64,000 nucleotides of DNA, taken from the NCBI RefSeq assembly GCF_002934455.1, contig NZ_PTIR01000022.1, forward strand, positions 1 through 64,000. The letters are read 5' to 3'. The position numbers and the translations under genes are program-made. Position 1 is the first letter of the stretch. Each line of letters opens with the position of its first letter. Shown here piece after piece: positions 1 to 8,085 of the stretch. This stretch comes from Trinickia symbiotica. Its GTDB lineage: Bacteria > Pseudomonadota > Gammaproteobacteria > Burkholderiales > Burkholderiaceae. The notes below the pieces were generated by a model. It worked only from the letters and a program-made list of their open reading frames with translations, did not search any database and was not told where the DNA came from.

Positions 1-1
1 C

Positions 2-226
2 CTGCACGTGAACCAGGCGCTGTTCCCGCGCGACACGGTGCAATCGCGCCTGCCCGATCCCGAATGGCTCGAGCGCTGGCTCGACGAGCAGATCCATTTT
101 GACGACGGCTGGGAGAAGAAGGTCGTCGAGCGCATCCTGCACAACCTGTCTCTACTATTCGATCGCAACCTCGCCAGCGTGCAGGAACTCAACCGCTACC
201 GAAAGGAATGCGCGACCCTGCCGTGA
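2..226 (+). CDS. C-terminal fragment of an unrecognised protein
   Basis: The reading frame is open from the window edge and ends in TGA at 224-226, so only the last 74 residues or so are visible. The fragment is acidic and rich in Trp, Glu and Leu (for example PDPEWLERWLDEQIHFDDGW) and ends in a predicted helical tail (NLSLLFDRNLASVQELNRYR). It has no membrane segment and no motif I can tie to a family. The GTG at 8 is probably an internal codon rather than a start. It is certainly partial; no function is proposed. Confidence 0.55.
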   Translation: MHVNQALFPRDTVQSRLPDPEWLERWLDEQIHFDDGWEKKVVERILHNLSLLFDRNLASVQELNRYRKECATLP

Positions 227-736
227 ACGACAGCGCGGGCCGCAAGCAGCCCTCCATTCACGCGACATTGGCGAGGCCGCCCATCAGCAGCGCCACCACA
301 CCTCTCAGGGTCGCCTGAAAACCCATCGCCGGGTCGACGCTGTTGTAAAACATGCCGACCAGTCAGCCGCTGAGCCCGGAGCATGGCCCACGCCGGTAAC
401 GTCGTTGTGGAGGCAGGGTCCGGACGATAGAACGAATCCGCGGCGATTCGATGCAAGGAAAGAACGACGCGGCCTTGATTGAGCGTGGACGCGACCCGTC
501 CCGCGGCACGGCATCGGCCGCAACAGCGAGTCTGCGATCTGATCTGGCACGTTGCTTGCTCGCGCCCTATCAGCTTGACCGCCTTCTCGGAGTGCTGGGT
601 GAGCGCGGAAGGTGTCGTACATGCGCCTACACCTTCGATGGGGAACTCACTCGTCCCCGATAGACATGTGCTTCCGTTGCAGCGCAAGGGAATCGCAGGT
701 GTCTTTGCCGCCGGTGGAAATCGCTGGAGCCAGAAC
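227..736. other. Intergenic stretch with a permease relic
   Basis: About 510 bases separate the first gene from the hybrid kinase. Several open frames cross it on both strands, but none has a convincing ribosome-binding site or family match. The only recognisable content is the short minus-strand permease-like relic at 261-362, listed separately. The rest (363-736) looks like degenerate former coding DNA plus the leader of the kinase gene; I see no clear promoter or terminator. Confidence 0.5.
261..362 (-). pseudogene. Relic of a LivH-type branched-chain amino-acid ABC permease
   Basis: Read on the minus strand, about 34 codons give LVGMFYNSVDPAMGF followed by QATLRGVVALLMGGLANVA. This matches the conserved stretch of LivH-family inner-membrane permeases between a transmembrane segment and the cytoplasmic coupling loop. 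A TGA stands directly upstream in frame (363-365) and another at 258-260, and flanking sequence in other frames looks like further LivH-like text broken by frameshifts. No start codon or Shine-Dalgarno is present. The family resemblance is from memory of the motif; the relic status follows from the stops. Confidence 0.45.
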
Positions 737-3700
737 ATGAAGCAGAGCGTTGCTTCAACCGTTGATGGACTCGGTGGTACTTTCCTTGCCGGTGGCGAGA
801 TGGGCGAACGCATTCGAGCGTTCGACTGGTCGCAGACGCCGGTGGGCGCCATCGAAGCCTGGTCGCCCGCGCTCAGGACTACGGTGCGCATCATGCTGGC
901 GAACCGGTTTCCCCACATCTTATGGTGGGGCCCGGAATACATTCAGTTCTACAACGATGCCTACCGGCCCATTCCGGGCAAGAAGCACCCGGCGCAGGCC
1001 CTCGGCCGACCGGCGAGCGAGTGCTGGCAGGAGATCTGGCACATCATCGGCCCTTTGATCGACCGGCCCTTTCGTGGCGGGCCCGCGACCTGGGATGATG
1101 ACATCTTCCTCGAGATCAACCGTTATGGGTTCGTCGAGGAAAGCCATTTCACGATTGCCTATAGCCCCGTCCCCGACGACACCGCGCCCGGCGGTATCGG
1201 CGGCGTACTCGCGACGGTCCACGAGATCACCGAACAGGTCGTAGGCGAACGGCGCATTCGTGCCTTGCGCGATTTGGCGGCTCGAGGCAGTGACGCAAAG
1301 ACCGTCCATGAAGCGTGCGCGATCGCCGCGCGGACAATGGGCGCATACGACAAGGACCTGCCGTTCGTATTGCTTTACATTCTCGATCCCGGTAGCGGGA
1401 GTGCGACGCTTGCGGGTGCGGCGGGCATCGTCGAAGGCGACGACGTCGCCCGGTCACGCATCGACTTGGAGGCGCCGGCCGGCGAGCTATGGCCGGTGCA
1501 TACCGCGATGCAGTCTGACGGCATCCAGGTGGTCGAGCACCTCGCTGAGCGGTTCGCCGCAGTCCCCCCCGGGCCATGGTCGGATCCCCCTGAAAAGGCT
1601 GTCGTCATTCCCATTCCCTCGAGTGCCGCTCATGAACCTGTCGGGTTCATGGTGACCGGCATCAGCTCACGCCTGAAATGGGACGAGCATTACCGCGACT
1701 TCCTCTCGCTGGTCGTGACGCAAATCGCCACCGCGATCGCGAACGCTCGCGCCTATGAAGTCGAGAAGCAGCGGGCAGAAGCCCTTGCAAAATTGAATCG
1801 AGCCAAGACGGCATTCCTTTCCAACGTCAGCCATGAGTTTCGTACGCCCCTCACTCTGATGCTGGGACCGATCGAGGATCTTTTGAGCCGGGCCGCGGCC
1901 GAGCTTTCTCCTGGAACAACGGCGCAGCTGGAGATCGTCAACCGCAATGGCTTGCGGCTATTGCGGTTGGTCAATTCGCTGCTCGACTTTTCGAGAATCG
2001 AAGCGGGCCGCATGCAGGCAATTTATGAGCCGACGGACCTGGCGGCGTATACCGCCGATTTGGCGAGCGTCTTCCGTTCTGCTTGCGAACGAGCCGGACT
2101 CAAGCTACGAGTGGATTGCCCACCACTCGCCACTACCGTATCCGTCGATCGGGGAATGTGGGAGAAAATCGTCCTCAACCTGATTTCAAACGCCTTCAAA
2201 TTTACGTTCGAAGGTGAAATCGTCGTCACGCTGCGTCAGCTCGAGAATGTCGCCGAACTGCACGTGCGCGACACCGGCACCGGCATACCGGCGGATGAGC
2301 TTCCCCACCTCTTTGAGCGGTTTCATCGAATCGAGAATGCGCGGGGACGCACCTATGAGGGAAGCGGTATCGGGCTGGCCTTGACCAAGGAACTCGTGAA
2401 GCTGCACGGCGGCGAGATTCGCGTGGAGAGCCGCGTTGGGGACGGCAGCACGTTTGTCGTGACCGTGCCAATCGGCCGGCCTCGCTCGTTACCCGATCCG
2501 ATCGATAACGCACCCGCTCAGCCAGGTGCCGGCAAGGGAGCTCGGCCCTTCGTGGAGGAAGCGCTAGGCTGGTTGCCGGATAACGCGCGAAGCAGGAATT
2601 CCGTGGCCCCCGTATCCGCGCTGAGCCCCTCGGTGATTGCGTCTGCCAACCGGACCGACAAACGCGAGCGCCCCCGGGTGCTCGCCGCGGACGACAATGC
2701 CGACATGCGCGAATACCTGACGCATTTACTCGCCGAGCACTACGAAATCGAAGTGGTACCTGACGGTGCGGAGGCTCTTGCGGTCGCCCGCGCACGTCCA
2801 CCTGACTTGGTCCTCACGGATGTCATGATGCCGAAGCTCGATGGCTTCGGCCTGCTGCGTGCACTGCGTACTGACCCGAAGACCGCGCGCCTTCCCGTCA
2901 TCATGCTGTCGGCTCGCGCGGGGGAAGAGAGCCGGATCGAAGGAATGGAGGCAGGCGCCGACGACTACCTGATCAAGCCGTTCAGCGCGCGCGAGCTGAT
3001 AGCGAGGGTGGGCGCGCATCTGCAGATCTCGCGGCTGCGCCTTGAAACCGACGAGGTGCTGCGCCAGCGTGCCGCGCAATTCAAGACGCTTCTCGATCAG
3101 GCGCCACTGGGCGTCTACCTGGTTGATTCCGACTTCCGCATCCGCGAAGTCAATCCGGTGGCGTTGCCGGTCTTTGGCAACATCCCCGGCGGCGTGATTG
3201 GCCGCGATTTCGACGAAATCCTCCGAATCCTTTGGGGAACCGCGTACGCGGATGAAGTGGTAGGTATCTTCCGGCACACTCTGGCAACGGGGGAGCCCTT
3301 CGTGATGCCCGAACGAGCAGAATTTCGGATCGATCGCGGCGTCTGGGAGTACTACGAGTGGCGGATCAATCGCATTCCGCTTCCTGACGGCCGCCAGGGC
3401 GTAGTCTGCTACTTCCGCGATATCTCGGAGCAAGTCATCACGCGCAAGATGCTCGAGGAAAATCGAGAAGCGCTGAAAATCGCCGCACGCCAAAAAGACG
3501 ACTTTCTCGCCATGCTGGCTCACGAATTGCGAGGGCCACTTGCTCCCCTGGCGAATACGCTCGAGATTCTCAGACGCTCTAACGGTAACGAGGCTTCTGT
3601 CCGTCGGGCGGCGAGCACCATAGAACGCCAGTTGACCCAATTGGTGAGACTCGTCGATGATTTGCTCGACGCCAGTCGGATCAGTCGTGACAAGCTGCAG

Positions 3701-4603
3701 CTTCGCAAAGAGATTGTCGAGCTCGAGCCGATCGTCCGGCAGGCCATCGAAACGTGTCGTCCGTCGATCAATCGCTTTCAGCATGCGCTCACTGTCACGC
3801 TGCCATCGGAGCCCGTGTATTTGAACGCCGATCCGGCCCGGCTGGTTCAAGTGCTCGTCAACCTGCTCAACAACGCGTGCAAGTACACGGAGCAAGGCGG
3901 TCAGATATGGCTGACAGCCGCGAGGCAAGGCGGTGACCTTATCATCAGGCTCAAGGACTCTGGAGTGGGCATCAGCTCCGATGAACTGCCGAAGGTATTC
4001 GAACTGTTCGTTCAGGTCGATCGCTCGTTGGAGCGGGCGCAGGGAGGGTTGGGCATCGGTCTGGCGCTGGTAAAGCGGTTGGTGGAGATGCATGGAGGGA
4101 CTGTCGCGGCGGTAAGCGACGGCCCCGGTCGCGGTAGCGAATTTGTCGTGCGACTGCCGGCCCTCGCCCTGGAAGACCACTCATATGAGGGCTCGGCGCA
4201 GACGAGCGAGGAAGCGCAGCCAAAACGCTGCATCCTCGTTGTCGACGACGATCCCGACTCCGCGGCGTCGCTCGCCGTTCTGCTCGAGCTCACCGGCAAC
4301 GTAACTTATACGGCCGGTGACGGTATAGAAGCCGTTCGAGAAGCTCAACGGTTACGTCCAGACGTCATCCTGCTCGATATCGGTCTACCCAAGTTCAACG
4401 GTTACGAGGCGGCGCGACTCATACGTGAGACGGAATGGGGACGCGACGTCATGCTGATCGCACTGACGGGGTGGGGACAGGACGACGCTGTCCAAAAATC
4501 CAAGGACGCCGGCTTCGACGCCCATATTGTCAAACCCGCCAAATACGCAGAGCTCATGTTGCTGCTCTCTAAGCTTTCCAAAGACGGCGAAACCGCAAGT
4601 TAG
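737..4603 (+). CDS. Tandem hybrid sensor histidine kinase with two receiver domains
   Basis: About 1288 residues. Domains in order: N-terminal PAS-like sensor (about 29-169, starting DWSQTPVG), GAF-like region (174-342), first kinase core with phospho-acceptor His366 in SHEFRTPL and an ATPase domain (473-581, GSGIGLALTKELV), receiver 1 (646-760, Asp695 in LTDVMMPKLDG), PAS (778-900), second kinase core with His929 in AHELRGPL and an ATPase domain (1035-1145, GLGIGLALVKRLV), and receiver 2 (1161-1280, Asp1214 in LLDIGLPK). No membrane segment, so it is a cytoplasmic sensor. The frame extends upstream to 479, but ATG 737 has GGAG eight bases ahead and begins just before the sensor homology. There is no HPt domain and no adjacent response regulator; the output partner is unknown. 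Confidence 0.88.
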   Translation: MKQSVASTVDGLGGTFLAGGEMGERIRAFDWSQTPVGAIEAWSPALRTTVRIMLANRFPHILWWGPEYIQFYNDAYRPIPGKKHPAQALGRPASECWQEIWHIIGPLIDRPFRGGPATWDDDIFLEINRYGFVEESHFTIAYSPVPDDTAPGGIGGVLATVHEITEQVVGERRIRALRDLAARGSDAKTVHEACAIAARTMGAYDKDLPFVLLYILDPGSGSATLAGAAGIVEGDDVARSRIDLEAPAGELWPVHTAMQSDGIQVVEHLAERFAAVPPGPWSDPPEKAVVIPIPSSAAHEPVGFMVTGISSRLKWDEHYRDFLSLVVTQIATAIANARAYEVEKQRAEALAKLNRAKTAFLSNVSHEFRTPLTLMLGPIEDLLSRAAAELSPGTTAQLEIVNRNGLRLLRLVNSLLDFSRIEAGRMQAIYEPTDLAAYTADLASVFRSACERAGLKLRVDCPPLATTVSVDRGMWEKIVLNLISNAFKFTFEGEIVVTLRQLENVAELHVRDTGTGIPADELPHLFERFHRIENARGRTYEGSGIGLALTKELVKLHGGEIRVESRVGDGSTFVVTVPIGRPRSLPDPIDNAPAQPGAGKGARPFVEEALGWLPDNARSRNSVAPVSALSPSVIASANRTDKRERPRVLAADDNADMREYLTHLLAEHYEIEVVPDGAEALAVARARPPDLVLTDVMMPKLDGFGLLRALRTDPKTARLPVIMLSARAGEESRIEGMEAGADDYLIKPFSARELIARVGAHLQISRLRLETDEVLRQRAAQFKTLLDQAPLGVYLVDSDFRIREVNPVALPVFGNIPGGVIGRDFDEILRILWGTAYADEVVGIFRHTLATGEPFVMPERAEFRIDRGVWEYYEWRINRIPLPDGRQGVVCYFRDISEQVITRKMLEENREALKIAARQKDDFLAMLAHELRGPLAPLANTLEILRRSNGNEASVRRAASTIERQLTQLVRLVDDLLDASRISRDKLQLRKEIVELEPIVRQAIETCRPSINRFQHALTVTLPSEPVYLNADPARLVQVLVNLLNNACKYTEQGGQIWLTAARQGGDLIIRLKDSGVGISSDELPKVFELFVQVDRSLERAQGGLGIGLALVKRLVEMHGGTVAAVSDGPGRGSEFVVRLPALALEDHSYEGSAQTSEEAQPKRCILVVDDDPDSAASLAVLLELTGNVTYTAGDGIEAVREAQRLRPDVILLDIGLPKFNGYEAARLIRETEWGRDVMLIALTGWGQDDAVQKSKDAGFDAHIVKPAKYAELMLLLSKLSKDGETAS

Positions 4604-4670
4604 TCGATTCACCCACGCTATAAAACATTGCCTGTGCCTGTAACGGCGCGCGACTCCCGATTGCGCATAT

Positions 4671-4699
4671 TTGAAGCGATCGGGCGTCGCATTTATGAT
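4671..4699 (+). promoter_or_regulatory. Predicted sigma-70 promoter of the MocR-type regulator
   Basis: TTGAAG (4671-4676), a 17-base spacer and TATGAT (4694-4699) make a good sigma-70-type promoter. It would start transcription near 4706, about 60 bases ahead of the regulator ATG at 4766. It is an inspection-based call with no measured start site. Confidence 0.5.
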
Positions 4700-4765
4700 G
4701 CAGATAGGCACCGCCTTCGGGCTTTCGAGCCACGTTTGCGTCACAGTCACAGCATAGGAGCCAGC

Positions 4766-6307
4766 ATGCCGAGCCGCACGCCGACCGCTTTATGGGCCCA
4801 GCAATTTACGCGGTCATCGGCATCTAAGACGAGCCTGCAGGATCAGATCCGACAAATGCTTGTCGCCGCCATCCTCGATGGCCAATTGCAGCCCGATGTC
4901 GCGCTCCCGTCCAGCCGCGAGCTGGCCGATCAGCTCGGCGTCGCACGCAACACCGTCGTGCTCAGTTACCAAATGCTCGTCGACGAAGGTTATCTGATCT
5001 CGCGCGAACGCAGCGGGCACTTCGTCAATCCGGAGATGCTGCGCGGCTCGCCCGACCTGGGCGCGACCCGGGCCGCCGCGCGTGCCGAAGGGCAACCCAT
5101 CGCGGACGAGACGGCGGGACGGCCGCTCTGGCGGCAACGCATCGCGCACCCGCCATCGAATCAACGCAACATCGTCAAGCCCGCGAATTGGCAGCATTAT
5201 GAGTTCCCGTTCATCTACGGGCAATTCGATCAATCGCTATTTCCAACGAACGACTGGCGCGAGTGCTGCATGAAGGCGCTCTCGGTCATGGAAATTCGCA
5301 ACTGGGCGCCCGACCTCATCGAGCGCGACGACGAATCCCTGATCCAGCAGATCCGCACGCGCGTGCTGCCGCGGCGCGGCGTGTTCGCGATGCCGGATGA
5401 AATCGTCATCACAATCGGCTGTCAGCAGGCCTTGTACTTGATCGCCGATCTACTGTGCGACGAAGATACGACTGTCGGCTTCGAAAATCCGGGCTACCCC
5501 GATGCACGCAACATCTTCGAAAACCGGAATGCGCGGTTGCTGCCGCTGGAGGTGGATGAAAACGGCATCGCGCCGGAAGCACTCGACGATACGCTCGCTT
5601 GCTGCGATTACGTATATGTAACGCCGAGCCACCAATGCCCGACGACAGCGACGATGCCGCTGGAGCGGCGCCGCGCGTTGCTCGAGTGTGCCAAGAAGCA
5701 CGACTTCGTGATCGTCGAGGACGACTACGAGAGCGAAAACACCTTCTCCGGCACGCCGCATCCCGCGTTGAAAAGCCTCGATACGGCCGATCGCGTGATC
5801 TATGTCGGCAGTTTGTCGAAGACATTCGCCCCGGGCCTGCGGCTCGGCTACGTCGTCGGCCCGCGCGAGTTGATTCGCGAACTGCGCGCGCTGCGGCGAT
5901 TGATGGTGCGGCACCCGGTGGGCTACGTGCAACGCGCGTTCGCGACGTTTCTCGCACTCGGGCATCATGACGCGCTGCTGCGGCGGCTCGCGCACGCTTA
6001 TCGCGAACGCGCGCAGGCGCTCATGGCGGCGCTCGACGCGCACCTGCCGCAAGCGCGTTACGTGCCCATAACAGGCGGTGCGTCGTCATGGGTCGAGGGG
6101 CCCGCCTGGCTCGACGCGGAACGCCTTGCCGCGGATGCGCAGGCGGTCGGCGTCGTGATAGAGCCCGGCAACGTCTTCTTCATGAACGACGATGCGCAAG
6201 CACGTCGCTGCTTCCGCATGGGCTTCTCGGCCATTGCGCCCGAGAAGATCGAGCCGGGCGTGCGGGCACTTGCGCAATGCGTGCAAGCGCAGCAGCGCAT
6301 GGGTTAG
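4766..6307 (+). CDS. MocR/GntR-family PLP-domain transcriptional regulator (TauR-like)
   Basis: 513 residues. A GntR winged helix occupies about 20-90 (LPSSRELADQLGVARNTVV, then LVDEGYLISRERSGHFV), followed by a fold-type I aminotransferase-like domain to the end. The PLP-binding lysine is retained at residue 352 in SLSKTFAPGLRLGY. ATG 4766 was chosen over earlier in-frame starts because TAGGAG lies five bases upstream and homology begins just after. MocR regulators use PLP or a PLP-amino acid adduct as effector; TauR of this family controls taurine genes in Rhodobacter. The gene ends 24 bases from the convergent soeABC cluster and stands at the edge of the sulfonate island, so a TauR-like role is plausible. 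The family is certain, the target is inferred. Confidence 0.85.
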   Translation: MPSRTPTALWAQQFTRSSASKTSLQDQIRQMLVAAILDGQLQPDVALPSSRELADQLGVARNTVVLSYQMLVDEGYLISRERSGHFVNPEMLRGSPDLGATRAAARAEGQPIADETAGRPLWRQRIAHPPSNQRNIVKPANWQHYEFPFIYGQFDQSLFPTNDWRECCMKALSVMEIRNWAPDLIERDDESLIQQIRTRVLPRRGVFAMPDEIVITIGCQQALYLIADLLCDEDTTVGFENPGYPDARNIFENRNARLLPLEVDENGIAPEALDDTLACCDYVYVTPSHQCPTTATMPLERRRALLECAKKHDFVIVEDDYESENTFSGTPHPALKSLDTADRVIYVGSLSKTFAPGLRLGYVVGPRELIRELRALRRLMVRHPVGYVQRAFATFLALGHHDALLRRLAHAYRERAQALMAALDAHLPQARYVPITGGASSWVEGPAWLDAERLAADAQAVGVVIEPGNVFFMNDDAQARRCFRMGFSAIAPEKIEPGVRALAQCVQAQQRMG

Positions 6308-6331
6308 ACGAACGGCGGCCAAACGGCGCGG

Positions 6332-7279
6332 CTACGACGCGCGCTGATAGTAGATGTTCTGCGGATGCCGCGCATCGGCGAAGAAAAACCAGCGCTCGGC
6401 AAGCAGTCCCACATATTGGATCACGAACGCCGCAGCGAGCGCGACGGCCGCCGCAGCCGATCGCGGCGCCAGCGCACCCACGCCCGTAAGAACGAACGGC
6501 ACCGCGAATGCGCCGATCAAAAAACCGATCTTGACGGCCTGCAGCGTTGCGCCGCTCCTCCCGTGGAAGAATTCGCGCGTGTTGAATGCGCTCGCCGTAA
6601 AGCCCCGGGACTTCTGCTCGACCTTTACGTGGCGAATGCCGGTCGCGCTCTGCACGGTCGACTTCGGTTTGAGGCGCGCGTTGCGCGCAAGCGATGCCAA
6701 GCGTGTCGCGCAACCGGCGACCGTCAGCAAGCAAGCACACGCCGCAAGTACGCTCACGAGCGCAGGCGCAAGCCAAGACGCGCAAGCGGTCGCCAGCGTG
6801 CAGCCGGAGGCGCAGCCGAGCAACGCGAAGTTCACGAGCGTGTATGGGCTTGCCCATTCCTGCAGGAAGCGCAGGCAGGCATAAATCATGGCTGTGCAGA
6901 CGAACAGCGCGACGCTCGCAGCCGCCGCGAGTGCGCCGATTTCAAGCGTAGCGCTTATGCCGGCCCAATGCGCGGCACCGTACGCGGTGGCCAGCGCAAG
7001 AAAAACCGGCAACGCGATGCATTCGCGCGAGAGCCACGACGTACGCCACATCGCGATCGCCCGCCACGCGCGCTCGGGATGCCCGAGATGGAAGAACGAC
7101 GCGGCAAGTCCGAGCGCGCCGAGCACGACCGCCAATGCCGACCCGGACACATAGAACGCCGAAGGCACTGCAACGCCGACGGCACGGGAAGCGGCTTCGA
7201 CGGCGACAAGCGTGAGCAGCAGTCCCTGCGCCGCACCGCAAAGCGTCGTGAGAAAAATGACTGAGAAAGCTGGCCGCAT
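6332..7279 (-). CDS. soeC: Membrane anchor subunit of sulfite dehydrogenase (SoeC/DmsC type)
   Basis: 315 residues, almost entirely hydrophobic, with about eight transmembrane segments, starting RPAFSVIFLTTLCGAAQG as in DmsC-type anchors. It would hold the catalytic SoeAB dimer on the cytoplasmic face of the inner membrane and pass electrons to quinone. ATG 7279 has GGAG five bases upstream and is preferred to the TTG at 7315. It is last of the soeA-soeB-soeC order and follows soeB by 65 bases. DMSO reductase anchors are homologous, so the sulfite role rests on the untargeted SoeA partner and the sulfonate setting. Confidence 0.75.
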   Translation of the reverse strand: MRPAFSVIFLTTLCGAAQGLLLTLVAVEAASRAVGVAVPSAFYVSGSALAVVLGALGLAASFFHLGHPERAWRAIAMWRTSWLSRECIALPVFLALATAYGAAHWAGISATLEIGALAAAASVALFVCTAMIYACLRFLQEWASPYTLVNFALLGCASGCTLATACASWLAPALVSVLAACACLLTVAGCATRLASLARNARLKPKSTVQSATGIRHVKVEQKSRGFTASAFNTREFFHGRSGATLQAVKIGFLIGAFAVPFVLTGVGALAPRSAAAAVALAAAFVIQYVGLLAERWFFFADARHPQNIYYQRAS

Positions 7280-7344
7280 GGGGGCTCCGTCTATGCCAGT
7301 GTATCGATGCGTCAATGCGACGATGGCTGTCGGTTCGCGACCGC

Positions 7345-8085
7345 TTAACGGTGCGCGGCCAATGCCGCGAGATTCACTTCGCCGCGTTCGAGCTGCGCTT
7401 GGAGCGTCGCGTCATCGGGCGCAGCCGCATTCCCGCAGCCGGCGCCATTACCGCAGCCGCACGACGACTCGGCCTTCACGCGCGGCAGATAATGATTCGA
7501 AGGCTTGGTGTCCCACTCGGGCATCAGCGCATAGCCGCCGCGCTCGCGAATCGCACGCGATACCTCCGAGTCCGGGTCGTGAATATCGCCGAATAGCCGT
7601 GCCGATGTCGGACAGGCAAGCACGCACGCAGGCTTACGATCGCGTTCGGGCAACGCTTCGTTATAGATTCGGTCCGCGCAGAGCGTGCACTTCGTCATTT
7701 CCTTGCGGCCCTCGTCCAACTCCCGCGCACCATAGGGGCATGCCCACGCGCAGTATTTGCAGCCGATGCACTTGTCGTAATCGACGAGCACGATACCGTC
7801 CGACTTGCGCTTGTAGCTCGCCCCGGTTGGACAGACCGGCACGCAGGGCGGATCCTCGCAATGCAGGCACGACTTCGGGAAATGGATCGTGTCGGTCATG
7901 GGGAACACGCCGGCTTCGTACGTCTGCACGCGATTGAAGAATGTGCCCGACGGATCATCGTCATAGGGCCGCATGTCGGCGAGGCTGCCCGCCTCGCCCG
8001 ACGTGTTCCATTCCTTGCAGCTCGTCACGCATGCGTGGCAACCGACGCAGACGTTCAGATCGATGACAAGAGCCATTTGAGTCAT
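7345..8085 (-). CDS. soeB: Iron-sulfur subunit of sulfite dehydrogenase (SoeB/DmsB type)
   Basis: 246 residues. Four four-cysteine clusters are visible in order: CVGCHACVTSCKEW, CLHCEDPPCVPVCPTGA, CIGCKYCAWACPYGA, and CTLC with a distal CVLACPTSA. This predicts four [4Fe-4S] centres relaying electrons from the molybdenum subunit to the membrane anchor. The real start is ATG 8085, with GGGAG seven bases upstream; the open frame extends further only as antisense shadow. The ATG overlaps the soeA stop as ATGA, implying translational coupling. An unusual tail after the ferredoxin fold contains extra cysteines (SSCGCGNGAGCGN). There is no signal peptide, consistent with a cytoplasmic enzyme. Confidence 0.8.
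   Translation of the reverse strand: MTQMALVIDLNVCVGCHACVTSCKEWNTSGEAGSLADMRPYDDDPSGTFFNRVQTYEAGVFPMTDTIHFPKSCLHCEDPPCVPVCPTGASYKRKSDGIVLVDYDKCIGCKYCAWACPYGARELDEGRKEMTKCTLCADRIYNEALPERDRKPACVLACPTSARLFGDIHDPDSEVSRAIRERGGYALMPEWDTKPSNHYLPRVKAESSCGCGNGAGCGNAAAPDDATLQAQLERGEVNLAALAAHR

Noticed and set aside
2726-4180. 484-codon minus-strand frame across the hybrid kinase
   Set aside because: Shadow of a gene with clear kinase and receiver motifs; no ribosome-binding site or domain on the minus strand.
6365-7264. 299-codon plus-strand frame opposite soeC
   Set aside because: Very basic, low-complexity shadow of a membrane-protein gene.
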